Shown one piece after another: positions 18,401 to 26,995 of a stretch of 50,788 nt of DNA (positions within the stretch are counted from its first letter, which is position 1; each line of letters opens with the position of its first letter). A program made the position numbers and the translations under genes. The notes below the pieces were generated by a model. It made no database searches. It had not been told where the DNA came from and saw nothing but the letters and a program-made list of their open reading frames with translations. This DNA comes from a virus. The stretch lies in IMG/VR virus record IMGVR_UViG_3300044638_004942, positions 1-50,788 of that record. One strand, 5' to 3'.

Positions 18401-19663
18401 ATTTAATTTTGTATTGTATTCCGCGATAAGTTTTTTTAATTCTGAAATAGCGGTATTTTGTTGTTGAAGAGTTTTAAATTCAGGTTTAAATGAATAAATT
18501 TTAGTATCACTATTATTTAAACTAACTCCACTTGATAACATCGACCCTTTCTTTAATACAAAAAAATTTTTCTTATCCATGTACTTATCAAACCAAGATA
18601 CTTTATCAGCATAATAAACATCTTTTTGGTAGGCAATTAATTGACTTCTATACGTGTCAACATTAGTTAATGGGTCTAAATTTTGTTTACTAAAAGAATC
18701 TAAAATATTTTTAATAAAATTCTCAATCCTGTTTTGCATTTGAACAAGAGTCAATTCTGGAAAATCATCAGGAATTAATCCTTTAGTTTTATACTCACTA
18801 TACATCTCCCTAACTTTTTGATATCCTCTTTCATAAATTGTATCGTCAACATTAGAAAATTGGCTTGCATTACCACTTGTTGTCTGTATTTTTACCCTTG
18901 ATTTATACATGTGCGGAGCAGCAATTAAGTATCCCATTGACACTTCACTTAAAATTGTGTACTTGTAAGTTAAAAAATTCAATTCAATATGGAAATTACC
19001 TGAGCTAGTGTTATATCTCGAAGTAAAATCTTTTAACATTATCGGTAATCGAACTGCTTTACCATAATACCCTTTTATAGTTAAATAAAATAGTGGATAC
19101 GGTAAATTAAAAAACGCGGCATAAGGTGAATTATCACCACCTTCAAATAACGCCCTTCCTTTTATGTCCTCCATAGATATATGAATGGTTGACATAAACG
19201 AAGTGTTTTGTCTTATAGAAATACTTGTAATACCTAACAATCCATTATCAGTCGAACCTGGTTTACCACCTGAGTTAATTGTTTGTCTGATATAAAAATC
19301 GGTATCGTTTTTAGGGTTGGTTACTGAGGTCTGTTTTGGTTGGTTAACTCCCTTCCCTTGAATGGTGTCTTTTCCTGTGAACTCATCGGTGTATTCATTA
19401 TCCAAAAAAGTCTTTCCCGCAGGCTTTAAAAAATTCATAGACGCCACTGAAATAGTTTGGATGGCATCATTACTTGCGGTTCCCACGGATAACTTAGTCC
19501 TTGGAAGAACTTTACACTCCAAATTGGCATACATTACTAAGTCTTCTTGTCTAACATGTCTGTCAGAGGCAACACCTTGCTCGTCAACAACTTTGTTTGG
19601 GTCAATTATTGTAATGTTATTGTAGTCGAGTTCGACCAATATGTTTTCTGGTTTACCTACCAT
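12443..19663 (-). CDS. Giant baseplate hub-like tail protein with C-terminal murein-hydrolase-like domain
   Basis: 2406 residues. The N-terminal 250 residues and a region near 1900-2030 ('SYGCQITMMGNAMIQPTMYF', 'VPMFSGPYMILSVNHNISPG') resemble hub proteins of the gp27/gpD type, where an OB-like barrel closes the tube. Residues 2093-2252 (DNA 12908-13387) look like a glucosaminidase/lysozyme-type domain: 'AALYLESGTSTGFEAYENNF' carries a candidate catalytic Glu, then 'NNFAGIDL'. A Pro/Thr linker (2254-2268) and a beta domain of about 135 residues close the protein. The T4 gp27 and gp5 lysozyme functions may thus be joined in one chain. The start is ATG 19663, overlapping the gp53-like gene by 11 bases. 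The structural role is fairly sure; hub and hydrolase assignments are inference. Confidence 0.75.
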   Translation of the reverse strand: MVGKPENILVELDYNNITIIDPNKVVDEQGVASDRHVRQEDLVMYANLECKVLPRTKLSVGTASNDAIQTISVASMNFLKPAGKTFLDNEYTDEFTGKDTIQGKGVNQPKQTSVTNPKNDTDFYIRQTINSGGKPGSTDNGLLGITSISIRQNTSFMSTIHISMEDIKGRALFEGGDNSPYAAFFNLPYPLFYLTIKGYYGKAVRLPIMLKDFTSRYNTSSGNFHIELNFLTYKYTILSEVSMGYLIAAPHMYKSRVKIQTTSGNASQFSNVDDTIYERGYQKVREMYSEYKTKGLIPDDFPELTLVQMQNRIENFIKNILDSFSKQNLDPLTNVDTYRSQLIAYQKDVYYADKVSWFDKYMDKKNFFVLKKGSMLSSGVSLNNSDTKIYSFKPEFKTLQQQNTAISELKKLIAEYNTKLNENTSVGKNGSYKIDDKTKQCQIVCDIDYSDFTIEITSNDVDLVTTFKEKNNDKEPLDPTDLTELQAELDKNKNFNSGKYVDRDGKQQPIYVYHVFEGNKRFVDKIDKLTKILTEKEQQIEVELTEALSKLLQSKDSGIGFVPNIRNVLAVIFANGEAFLRLMDDVHTSAWNQRDNKYRKDIIFDKQVAGASTDNLSSGDNSKEPVYPWPQLIVETSGEDGQEKYEITYPGDPKIINRSKGYLFNVWPEIEFVEEFIKGFTERTLPPADPTANSNELTQPQRVSLDAIEFPIGNWVYGNKEEVKFFFEIYERIILTSYYSRLSRSNGFTSDADKITNLIAEAENNNIVKSLSNDNPFIIQKLKEYGFNATNFPTILRQFSNSGLGESWQNYIRGIFNTPYIKNTVTNGGFQFINVNILNSSESQPSVSLPNEIAMSEYIEDSTTSNKFDLGDTFPFTNRTWDKTYLANGTTILDANGALNTTKVLKYNPNIKLITSFVTTNTPNSIRPITNFVYLAGQTPNVINSTDLKTWYQNRTFETQLITEGNVRYFNYSGEVSDNQTTSIMNTPYFINSIQEGVKNFRNNDEHPFIASAYLFINSLPLATMREKFKTYDNNTTTDLDYIFAALKKFGAVHKLPYAWILKFGSIWHRYKMYVEKNIDILDTSWTGFSYTTNFDPVTSANTRNYGLIINGAPIDIVLQKDTTIGSEISTLINTGFYPKLINDFNVFCQGYEVFSGYTDSAIQSGITSGVSINYVDDAIISLNEGFDPTIPSRDLRIIPWSVSVDTLDKKYIYLMPSQGSLLNQTKNECFKPSGSSYEMKFEVNSNQAMYDGSVRLFWGAPNYGYFDGSKLKKPSPFAYMKHIFSGQSQQENFSINGVDKDYSQMSEMLSVFEKDVLDGFETEFLKFSKSIYDYTPNNSTNDIGQANAIAGALGVSTSDVSSTISNQANSPETETTLTFKNFQMLFRSLLKIPKVTGDIGSNIVKKIQDDQTNNITNILRQFLNYDVVFKYGNPSLYDKKLFYTFSSLPLTDPYTWEPYTVMTPNAIPTNGGGVSLITSKTNYPNEWSTLYTYVGFSEIPELVYDDNGSYITDFFVDLNVAFTVDNIKLFATVIKIYATQKLNQFQSNPIAPPDAPISSPSKKVSFTTLLSGDTITVRQVGPQKISYLSNKEGVILYESLPSILPTTTGNTQTLINETIIAFFGSLSTGPTDKQFIVETVFARQDEYPQVPNPINKAGEGAFYKAMTNYLLDINNFQSKIVNNLIPKLQSSLPTTTIGTEGQVESDLQGNQPKVELWETFKALNDKWISGNDFKTKTLFEDVLLLDRASRNIGEKVLIDVYKLKDRLLNLPVKASMLSFVQSILIENHFVVMNIPSYINFYNVQNAVKNPIPRIDGTADFANNLFGTFLNVDYRDSSSKLVCFYAGKPSEQLDLKNNVDYRYRNDAFDLRRASDNPLVENQVGKKDWDKSNKVVGFNVDIGPQNQQIFKSFQVDQSAGKATAEGMEILNQMANQGGGRKGSTQSTSLYNLYKNRSYGCQITMMGNAMIQPTMYFNLRHVPMFSGPYMILSVNHNISPGNFDTIIEGVRQPIASLPKIDAYLQSLKTNLLQSIITKNKEAKKQLTKDASGNVISQKNKVVSNANGSKELTQTQACTPASDYSRYTPITPQSSKVTFKEVKDTIVNLLSSRNIPDDGKLKYAVFAALYLESGTSTGFEAYENNFAGIDLSKYWGEKPSTYFGAQNYFCLKSDTTTLPYALFDDLTNNITILLEKWKNSMVVLPNNSAKEITKFWILYFGAKQNDSNVYTTMDPTQLSNIESKVQKSLDIWNGVSQIVPTPTPTPSPTPVPSNTVVPLNGVNSYTVANPPMFEKLTVTVNGSTGLYNIFGAHFDYNIDSECGDGSGTGAGFNNLNSLISSNKQTFTVDIETLLEEVGCNILSTSSADIKGTYSFSITVLSKPVLADGTTTDTSRTDFYKLFPVTFKFT

Positions 19664-19976
19664 AATAGAAGAAATGATTGTCTAATTGATTTTTATAGTC
19701 CTGTAAAGAAGCTACTAAAGGAAATGGAATTGTCAAGATAGCACCGTCAGGAATATTCCATTCTTGTCCTCCATATGTTGGATTACCTTGCATAATCAAC
19801 CACCCAAAAGTTGGCGAGCCATAATATTGTTGGGAAACTTTATCCATTCTTGACTGTCCAACCTTATATATATACCTTTTATCGGTAGATTTAGTGGGTA
19901 ATGTGATATAAGGAACAACTGTTTGCTGACCATCAAGAATAAAATTGCTATATCTGTTATAATTTTGTTTTGCCAT
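19653..19976 (-). CDS. 53: LysM-like baseplate protein, gp53-like
   Basis: 107 residues. The core 'MDKVSQQYYGSPTFGWLIMQ' followed by 'IPDGAILTIPFPL' is the LysM-like pattern shared by T4 gp53 wedge proteins and P2 gpX-type tail proteins. In T4, gp53 joins neighbouring wedges and contacts gp25 and the hub. It sits directly between two giant tail genes, with its start 3 bases after the upstream stop and an 11-base overlap with the next gene, so expression is coupled. It lacks the longer N-terminal extension of T4 gp53 (196 aa), so a gpX-like role is the alternative. Confidence 0.75.
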   Translation of the reverse strand: MAKQNYNRYSNFILDGQQTVVPYITLPTKSTDKRYIYKVGQSRMDKVSQQYYGSPTFGWLIMQGNPTYGGQEWNIPDGAILTIPFPLVASLQDYKNQLDNHFFYYGR

Positions 19977-19978
19977 GG

Positions 19979-22900
19979 TTAATCAAATTTAATTTTTCCA
20001 AGATAAGTCTTTTTATTATCAGGCTCAATATTAACAGTTTTATATAAATCACTTATCCAACCTGATTGTTCTTTAACTTTAGCAGCATCGGTTAATGGAA
20101 TAGTCGTATAAGCAAATTTTCTTGTCTTACCTTTAGGATACATGGTTTCCTCAATACCGTCAGTTAATTTTTTATAATCTGAAGATTTTTTTAATTTTGT
20201 AAACATTTTTTCTTCATCCTTTAGTTCTGATTTATAATCGTCAGATAAATCATTAACAATTTTTTCAAATTTATTTTTTAAATTTACAGGGTCTTTTAAT
20301 GTTGTTAAATCACCTTTAATCACATAGTTAATAAATTCATCTTTTTTATTTTTATCGGAAAGAATTCTTGCCATAATAAAGAAAAAGGTTTTATCGTAAT
20401 TTCCAGGAACTGATGGGAACTTATCCTGATTCAACACCTTAAAGTCACCACCACGATATGGGTCACCAATAAATGCTATTTGATAGTCATTACTACCTAA
20501 TAAAGCATTAAATTTAGTGGTTGCAGCGTTTAGTGATTGGAAATCAAATACTAATTCTCTATAGGTTGTGTCAGGTATATTAGTTCCCGTTTTACTTGAT
20601 TCGCTAACTTGGGTTGTTGCCGACAAATTATAAATTCTGGGTGTATTAGTATCTAAAAGTTTACCGTCAGTCAAATTCGTAACCAAATTAATTTTTCTAA
20701 TTATCTGAACATAGTTTTGTTCAAAAACCACGACTTCTTGCATAATTGTAGTAATTCCATTTGAAAATGTTGTTTCCAAACTATTAACATAATCAACCAT
20801 ATTAGTTCTAACGTCTCTGATAGCTTTTGAATTCGGGTCAAAGTTTTTTAATAAACCTTTAATGATTGGGTTATTAGTACTATTTATTGCGGCAATTGCG
20901 TCAGTAAATTGTTTTTTAATTAAATCAGTATCTTTTTCTGTATAATTTGATTTACCATATATTTCCACCGCTCTCGGAACGGGATTAACTGTACCTCCGC
21001 TTGCAACACCTTCATTATAGTTTCGTTTTGAATTTAACATTTGTACAACCCCATAGTTATAACTTGAGTTAACACTCTCTAATTTATTGGTAACTAATTC
21101 GAAATAATTTTTAGTTTCTGTTAATAAACTATCCATAATTTTTTGATACCCAATTTCACCTGTTTGTCCACTAGGAACGGGGATATTAGTTATAATTTCT
21201 CCAATAGTTGTTCCACCATTATTTGTCGGAGGATTGTCAACATTTGCAACAGTTGCAGGTGTCTGAGACGCTAAAATAGCATCAACAACACTTTTATCTA
21301 ATGCTGAAGTATCTTCAGTCCAAACTGACCTTTCATCATATATTTCTGTATTTGCATAATAATTAAACGATAGTGCGTTTTGTAATCTTTCTACAGGTTC
21401 TTTTAGACCCATACCACCAATAATGTTGAATCCCATACTGACATTGGCAAGCATAGGTTGTATACCAATACCTTCAGGGTTCATATCAAATAATAAAGGT
21501 TCATATGAAAAAGATAATGATGTTGGGATAATCTTACTATTAACAAAATCACCTAATCTTAGAATTAATACGGGTGGTGCACCAAATGACGTATTAACTG
21601 CATCATTATATTTTGGTTTACCGTCAGTGCCAATTGTTGGAATGGTTTCTCCAGGTCTAACACATTGATTTAAAAAGGTTAGACGAGCGTTTAACCCTTC
21701 AGGAGTTGTTGAGTGGAACGCAGGATTAAAGTATTTAATCTTTTCTTTAAACGAGTCATATACCATTGGTGACTCTTGTTTAATAACTTCAAAATAATCA
21801 CACTCAGATAAAAGTCCTCTTAATATTTTCTTAGTAATCCCTTCCTTAATTTTCTTAATTGTATCAACTGTTGGTACTGGTTTTGGAACATCAACATTCA
21901 CAGTTTTAATTTCTTTAATTGGGTCAGGTGTTGGAGCAGGTTTAGGGGGTATAACAACATCAATTGTTTTAACTTTAACTCGTCTACAAGCCATAGCACT
22001 TACCGCATATATTTGTGAATTTGAGGTTACTTTACCTGTCTTATCTTTTTGATTAACTCTACAATCAACATCAAATCCTGTCGTTGTTCCTGCTATAGGG
22101 ATGACAGTTTCTTCTCCTGTTCCAGGGTCTGCCTTTATAATAAACCTACCATTAGTTATAAATGGTCCTAATGAAGCGTCCCCATCTTTGTAATTTTGGA
22201 AGAAGTTTTTAATTGAACTGATTCTTCTTTCAGACAAGGCTTTGTTATATGGAACAGTTGCAACTGCGGATGCGGAACCCTCCATAACAACACTAATTTT
22301 TGCTTCAGGATTACTTGTTAATAAATTAAACGCATCTTTAACAAAACCTTTACTAAAAGTATTAAAGTTAGTTATTACTACAGTGTTGAAGAACTGTTCA
22401 ACATTAACCTCTCTATCATCTGAGTTAAATGTGCTTTTTGCTCTATCCACGTATTTGTCAATATTACTCGTTGAGGTATAAGTCCCATATATAGATTGAT
22501 AATCAACTGTGGTTGTTGTCTCAGGATTTTTACCAGGAATATCATTTTCAAAATAGAAAGCAAAATCTAAATACTTATTTTCAAACTCCGCACCTGAAGT
22601 ATCGTCAGTTACCGCAGTTTTAGTGTTTGTATTCGGATTATTACCTGTAGTATCAGTATTTTCTTTGGAAAGTTCCGTATTAATACCTGCCCACTCTTCA
22701 TCGGTCAATCTTGGGTTATTTAAAACTTGTTGATATGTAAATAAATCCGCAGCAGGAATTGTATTATATTTTTTCGCCAATTCATAGATATCGAATTTAA
22801 CACATCCCGCAAAAAACGAATCCATAATTGAGTTTAGTTTCTCTTTGTTTTGACCCTTTAATTGTTTTTCCGCAACAATATTCATTACTGATGGGTGGTC

Positions 22901-24997
22901 AACAATCATCTTCCAAGATAAAGTCCCTGTTCTTGAGGTACTTTTATATGTGTAAATTGGTTCAGGTCTACCTAAGAAATCGGTTGGTTGGAAAGACGGC
23001 GTACTCGATTCATTAAATTTAATATCATATGGTGGGAACCACATAACTCTTCCTCCATTTGGACCTTTTTCACAAACAGGTAATTCGTCATATGTAAATC
23101 CTGGTCTACTTGATGTTCTCCACGCTAAGTTTTCAATCGAAAACATATATTTTTTGGCATACCCACCTCTTCCGTTTATATCGTCAGGCATAATGTTTGT
23201 CGACCCAGGATTTTTTAACGGAGCAATGTTTAGGTTGAATGTATTATCAAAAACGGAATTCGTAAACCTTCTTCCTGATGTAGTAATACCATCGGTCTTT
23301 TGTAAATCATTATAGGTATAATATGGAGTATCTTTGGTAAATACTCTACAGTATTCAATACCAACCTCACCTCCTGTTGTATTATCAGTATATGAAACCA
23401 CTTGGGAACCTTTGGTTATTTCTTTATATCCGTCATGGAATACTTTACTAACTTGGTTCATCGCATTACCAACATGTTTTAATCGATTAATACCTGTTAC
23501 GTTATCCGCAGAATCAATAATTCTTTGTGTTTGGTCAAGTATTGACGATTCTTTAAAGGTGATATTTGTGGACTCTCCTTTTTGATAACTTGAACTAATC
23601 TGATTAAACTCTTGGTCTAAACTTCCTGACCCTCCACCAGGTGTCGCATGAAATCCTGCATTACCTTTGTATTTAGGTGATGTCCAAACAAATTGACCAT
23701 CAATTCCTCCACCATCACTTGATGATTTACCCGCTAATCCAAAGTTTAATTTAGTTTCATTACCTTCATAAAGAATACCTAATTCAGACGGACCATAAAC
23801 AGGCGTTTGTTGTTGTTTTCCAAATGGGTCAACAGGAACTTGATTTGGTGGTGAGGTAATTGTTGACGGTTCAGCATTTTTACTACCAACATAATAACCA
23901 CCAACAAGAGTACCATTATTAGGGTTAATTAAATTAACAGTTAAATTAACAATTGCTTGTCCAACACCCAATAAACCACCATAACTTTTATCATAACTTG
24001 GTTGGTATCTATTATAATTAATATTTGCAAATAATGCCGACCTTTGTCCATTACCTGTATTGGCTAAAAATATTTGTGAGGGGTTTCTTGTTTTATTTAA
24101 AATTGGACCTAAAAAACCACCCGTTAATTGATTAATTACGTTTAATGCGGTCGATGTTTGCTTTGATTGTCCCGCATTAAGTTCGTTCTCATTAAAATAA
24201 TCACCAGGAATTGGTGAAACAGGCCAATAAGCTCCCGCCAATCTTGTCGCCAAATCAACCGCAGCTAATATAGGATTTTCAGGTACGGTAATCCTCCAAT
24301 TTTTATAAATTAAAGGTTGTTGTCCTGAAAGTAATAAACTAATTTCAAATGGGTCTTGTAACGCTTGTAAATTAACCGCACCAACCGTGTGTTGATATAT
24401 TTCAAGGGCAACTCTTTCTTCAAAAGCATATTTTAAACTTTGAGCACCTATTTTAGCCAAATATGAATCTTGGGATAAAGGTCCATTACTACCAACAGGA
24501 TTTGTCGATGTTAATATTTCAAATGGCGAATAAAATGATGCGGTAAATTGTGAATAAGGTAAATAAAGTTTGTTGTTATTTTGAATACTGTCAATAACAA
24601 CCATGTCTTTAAAACCCCCTTCAGGTCCGTAAGTGTTTTCAATAAATGCTGCATCAATAAAAAACTCATTAACTAAATCTAAAACAGTATCTGTCGGACT
24701 ATATTCCCCTTGATTTGAATTAACAGGTAGTGGCGGATTATTATATGTAATATTTAAATTGTAACCCCCATTTGGACCATATTCATTTAGTGGATATAGT
24801 TGTTGAGCATAAGGGTCTTCACTAATTAACGTATCAGGAGAATCAATAACATTTGAAACTGTTTGAGAGATTTCATAATTCAATGGTCCTGATGGTGAAG
24901 TATAAACCCCCGGCACAGTATATTGGGACAAATTTTTGGCCATCAAACTGTTTCTAAAACTTGATGTTGATATAAAAGATAAAGTACTCCCTGTCAT
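19979..24997 (-). CDS. Giant tail/baseplate protein with embedded OmpA-like domain
   Basis: 1672 residues, no whole-length family recognised. The N-terminal part has sheath-like 'YTVPGVYTSPSGP'. Two segments ('TSRTGTLSWKMIVDHPSVMN' and 'IIPTSLSFSYEPLLFDMNPE') resemble baseplate/tube-initiator proteins. Residues about 860-1012 (DNA about 21960-22415) read as an OmpA/MotB-like peptidoglycan-binding domain: 'ISVVMEGSASAVATVPYNKA' then 'LSERRISSIKNFF'. The usual Asp of the GHTD motif is replaced (GSAS), so classical diaminopimelate binding may be lost. A Pro-rich linker follows. A Lys-rich helical C-terminus ends the chain. The start is ATG 24997 after a TATTTAT motif; Met19 is an alternative. 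It heads the operon with gp53 and the hub. Confidence 0.75.
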   Translation of the reverse strand: MTGSTLSFISTSSFRNSLMAKNLSQYTVPGVYTSPSGPLNYEISQTVSNVIDSPDTLISEDPYAQQLYPLNEYGPNGGYNLNITYNNPPLPVNSNQGEYSPTDTVLDLVNEFFIDAAFIENTYGPEGGFKDMVVIDSIQNNNKLYLPYSQFTASFYSPFEILTSTNPVGSNGPLSQDSYLAKIGAQSLKYAFEERVALEIYQHTVGAVNLQALQDPFEISLLLSGQQPLIYKNWRITVPENPILAAVDLATRLAGAYWPVSPIPGDYFNENELNAGQSKQTSTALNVINQLTGGFLGPILNKTRNPSQIFLANTGNGQRSALFANINYNRYQPSYDKSYGGLLGVGQAIVNLTVNLINPNNGTLVGGYYVGSKNAEPSTITSPPNQVPVDPFGKQQQTPVYGPSELGILYEGNETKLNFGLAGKSSSDGGGIDGQFVWTSPKYKGNAGFHATPGGGSGSLDQEFNQISSSYQKGESTNITFKESSILDQTQRIIDSADNVTGINRLKHVGNAMNQVSKVFHDGYKEITKGSQVVSYTDNTTGGEVGIEYCRVFTKDTPYYTYNDLQKTDGITTSGRRFTNSVFDNTFNLNIAPLKNPGSTNIMPDDINGRGGYAKKYMFSIENLAWRTSSRPGFTYDELPVCEKGPNGGRVMWFPPYDIKFNESSTPSFQPTDFLGRPEPIYTYKSTSRTGTLSWKMIVDHPSVMNIVAEKQLKGQNKEKLNSIMDSFFAGCVKFDIYELAKKYNTIPAADLFTYQQVLNNPRLTDEEWAGINTELSKENTDTTGNNPNTNTKTAVTDDTSGAEFENKYLDFAFYFENDIPGKNPETTTTVDYQSIYGTYTSTSNIDKYVDRAKSTFNSDDREVNVEQFFNTVVITNFNTFSKGFVKDAFNLLTSNPEAKISVVMEGSASAVATVPYNKALSERRISSIKNFFQNYKDGDASLGPFITNGRFIIKADPGTGEETVIPIAGTTTGFDVDCRVNQKDKTGKVTSNSQIYAVSAMACRRVKVKTIDVVIPPKPAPTPDPIKEIKTVNVDVPKPVPTVDTIKKIKEGITKKILRGLLSECDYFEVIKQESPMVYDSFKEKIKYFNPAFHSTTPEGLNARLTFLNQCVRPGETIPTIGTDGKPKYNDAVNTSFGAPPVLILRLGDFVNSKIIPTSLSFSYEPLLFDMNPEGIGIQPMLANVSMGFNIIGGMGLKEPVERLQNALSFNYYANTEIYDERSVWTEDTSALDKSVVDAILASQTPATVANVDNPPTNNGGTTIGEIITNIPVPSGQTGEIGYQKIMDSLLTETKNYFELVTNKLESVNSSYNYGVVQMLNSKRNYNEGVASGGTVNPVPRAVEIYGKSNYTEKDTDLIKKQFTDAIAAINSTNNPIIKGLLKNFDPNSKAIRDVRTNMVDYVNSLETTFSNGITTIMQEVVVFEQNYVQIIRKINLVTNLTDGKLLDTNTPRIYNLSATTQVSESSKTGTNIPDTTYRELVFDFQSLNAATTKFNALLGSNDYQIAFIGDPYRGGDFKVLNQDKFPSVPGNYDKTFFFIMARILSDKNKKDEFINYVIKGDLTTLKDPVNLKNKFEKIVNDLSDDYKSELKDEEKMFTKLKKSSDYKKLTDGIEETMYPKGKTRKFAYTTIPLTDAAKVKEQSGWISDLYKTVNIEPDNKKTYLGKIKFD

Positions 24998-25012
24998 GTT
25001 TTATGTTTGTTT

Positions 25013-25019
25013 ATAAATA
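25013..25019 (-). promoter_or_regulatory. Candidate late promoter motif
   Basis: TATTTAT followed by AAAC on the sense strand, 15 bases before the ATG at 24997, in a 57-base intergenic gap. Confidence 0.45.
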
Positions 25020-25054
25020 GAGTTCATATCTATTTTTATATTAAAATCATCATT

Positions 25055-26935
25055 TTAAGTGGTATATTGTTTTCGTGCTTCAGTATTAGGATTAGGTTCC
25101 CCTATACCATTCGCATTATTAGCCGCAGTACCAACTGCTGAAATAATTCCTTGTTTAACTGTTTGGTCACTAAGAGCCAATAATAATTGTGAGGTATCCA
25201 TACCAGGAGCATCAACTTTAATATTTAAATTTATATCAATAGGTCCTGACATAGTTTTAGTAGTTCCTTCAGAATTATTACCCATAGGATTAGTTCCTCC
25301 TCCCATAACAAATTTATCCGTATCCAATGTTTTTATAACAAAATCATTAACTTTAATTTCGGTATTTGATGGTGGTGAAACAGGGGTGGTTATTTTTTCA
25401 TGTTCCATAACCGCATTTACTCCTTTCTTAGCGGCACCAACAAAAAATTGTAATAATGGGTTTGTAGATTCCCCTAATTCTTTAATGGACGTGGCAGTAT
25501 TATCGGTTACCTCCTTGAAAGTTCCTTTAAAGAAGGTTTCCGCTCCCTGTGCGGCAGTTGCTAACGCCTCTAAAAAAGGTGTGCCGGTATTTACAGATGT
25601 AATAAAGTTTTCTATACCACCTCCAACAACTTTTCCAATATTTTTAGATGATAACGATTCTCCACCAAGTACTTGAGTTGTTTTTTTCGCAACAGTTCTC
25701 ATCGCATCCTCGGCTTGTGTTCCAACTTTAGTTCGAGCCATCCCATAACCTGTTTTCGCAATCGCCGCAATATTCGCATCAATCGACTCTTGGGTACTCA
25801 ACTGTTGTTCTGCTAATTCTTCCATGGTTTTTGGTCGACTCGCTTCAATTAATTTTTCAAATGACTCAGGACTAGTACCGAATTTCTCAATAGCACTATT
25901 AATATCCATCTCCTCACCCTCAACATTAATTTTCATATCACCATTCGCCCCCATTTCAGTAATATTAGCCAACATCTCTTGTTGTTCTTTGGTGGCAAAT
26001 TCAGGGAATTTAATCTTACCCATTTTTTGTTCTAACTCAGCACCGCCTAAGGCCATTCTTTCTAATTCACCATTATTATACCCAAGTTCTTTACCTATTT
26101 CCATAAGTTGTCTTTTAGCCCCTGGCATAATTTCAAAATGTCCATCGGCATTAAGTTGAACAAATTGTTTTGACATTTGGGCAATTTGATTTTGGAGTTC
26201 CGCAGGGTCGTTTTGAGCTAAATCCATTAATTTTAATGGGTCCAATAAATCACCTTGAGCAACACCTAATCTTTGCATTGCCGCAGCCATTTCAATCGCT
26301 TTTTCAGGTTCAAATAATCCCTTTGCAATTTCAAGAGTTCTAGTCATATCAACCCTCAAATTAACCGCTTGTGCCGCCATTTTAGCCATTCCCTCAACAC
26401 CTCCTTGGAAATTAAATTGGTTCATAGCAGACATATTTTTTACTACCTGACCTGAAACCGCTTGAGCGTTTACCCCAATTTCTCTCGCACTATTAATAAC
26501 TTTCTCCATTTGGTTACCCACGTCATATAGTGAGAATCCTGCATTTTTAAAACCCTCAATAAGTTCTTTATTACTTTGTCCTGTTACTTTGGCGGTGGCG
26601 TAAAGTTTTTCATAAGACTCAGAAGTTAGTATAACGTTTCGACCTAATTGAGTTGCTGCCGCTTTTTGTAAATCAACAATATCACTAAATTTTCCCCCCA
26701 ATAGAGCAACACTTGTATACGCATCCGCCAATCCAGCTTTAATTGCGGTAATTTGTTCCCTACCTTGACCAAAACTTTTCGCCACTTCAGCGGCTGAAGC
26801 CTCGACATTAGCCATGGTGTCATAAATTTTGTCAATCTCAAAATTTGATTTAAAAGCCTCCTCGAATTCCCCAAACACACTTTTGGTATATTTTTTAGCT
26901 CCTTCTAAACCATCATCATCATTAGTTCCACTCAT
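25055..26935 (-). CDS. 29: Probable tail tape measure protein
   Basis: 626 residues, mostly helical, with Ala/Gln/Glu-rich segments and a central 'QFVQLNADGHFEIMPGAKRQ' stretch. It lies where tape measure genes sit: downstream of the tail tube and of a small overlapping chaperone pair, upstream of baseplate genes. By the usual rule of about 0.15 nm per residue it would set a tail of roughly 94 nm, similar to T4 (gp29, 590 aa). The C-terminal third has low-complexity Gly/Thr/Asn stretches. No lytic domain or clear membrane helix is seen. It starts at ATG 26935, 14 bases after a TATTTAT motif. The identification rests on position and composition more than sequence similarity. Confidence 0.65.
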   Translation of the reverse strand: MSGTNDDDGLEGAKKYTKSVFGEFEEAFKSNFEIDKIYDTMANVEASAAEVAKSFGQGREQITAIKAGLADAYTSVALLGGKFSDIVDLQKAAATQLGRNVILTSESYEKLYATAKVTGQSNKELIEGFKNAGFSLYDVGNQMEKVINSAREIGVNAQAVSGQVVKNMSAMNQFNFQGGVEGMAKMAAQAVNLRVDMTRTLEIAKGLFEPEKAIEMAAAMQRLGVAQGDLLDPLKLMDLAQNDPAELQNQIAQMSKQFVQLNADGHFEIMPGAKRQLMEIGKELGYNNGELERMALGGAELEQKMGKIKFPEFATKEQQEMLANITEMGANGDMKINVEGEEMDINSAIEKFGTSPESFEKLIEASRPKTMEELAEQQLSTQESIDANIAAIAKTGYGMARTKVGTQAEDAMRTVAKKTTQVLGGESLSSKNIGKVVGGGIENFITSVNTGTPFLEALATAAQGAETFFKGTFKEVTDNTATSIKELGESTNPLLQFFVGAAKKGVNAVMEHEKITTPVSPPSNTEIKVNDFVIKTLDTDKFVMGGGTNPMGNNSEGTTKTMSGPIDINLNIKVDAPGMDTSQLLLALSDQTVKQGIISAVGTAANNANGIGEPNPNTEARKQYTT

Positions 26936-26949
26936 TACTTTGTTTTACT

Positions 26950-26956
26950 ATAAATA
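26950..26956 (-). promoter_or_regulatory. Candidate late promoter motif
   Basis: TATTTAT followed by AGTAAAAC on the sense strand, 14 bases before the tape measure ATG. Confidence 0.4.
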
Positions 26957-26959
26957 CAC

Positions 26960-26995
26960 AATACACCCTTTTTTAAATTAATTTTTGGGTGTATT
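26960..26995 (-). terminator. Hairpin between chaperone and tape measure genes
   Basis: A 9-bp inverted repeat AATACACCC/GGGTGTATT (26960-26968 with 26987-26995, 18-base loop) covers the stop of the small chaperone ORF. No long T run follows, so it may be an attenuator or processing site rather than a full terminator. Confidence 0.45.

Noticed and set aside
25059-25676. Plus-strand 205-codon frame
   Set aside because: It is antisense to the tape measure gene and reads as the low-complexity reverse of Ala/Gly-rich codons. No leader or protein-like pattern is seen.
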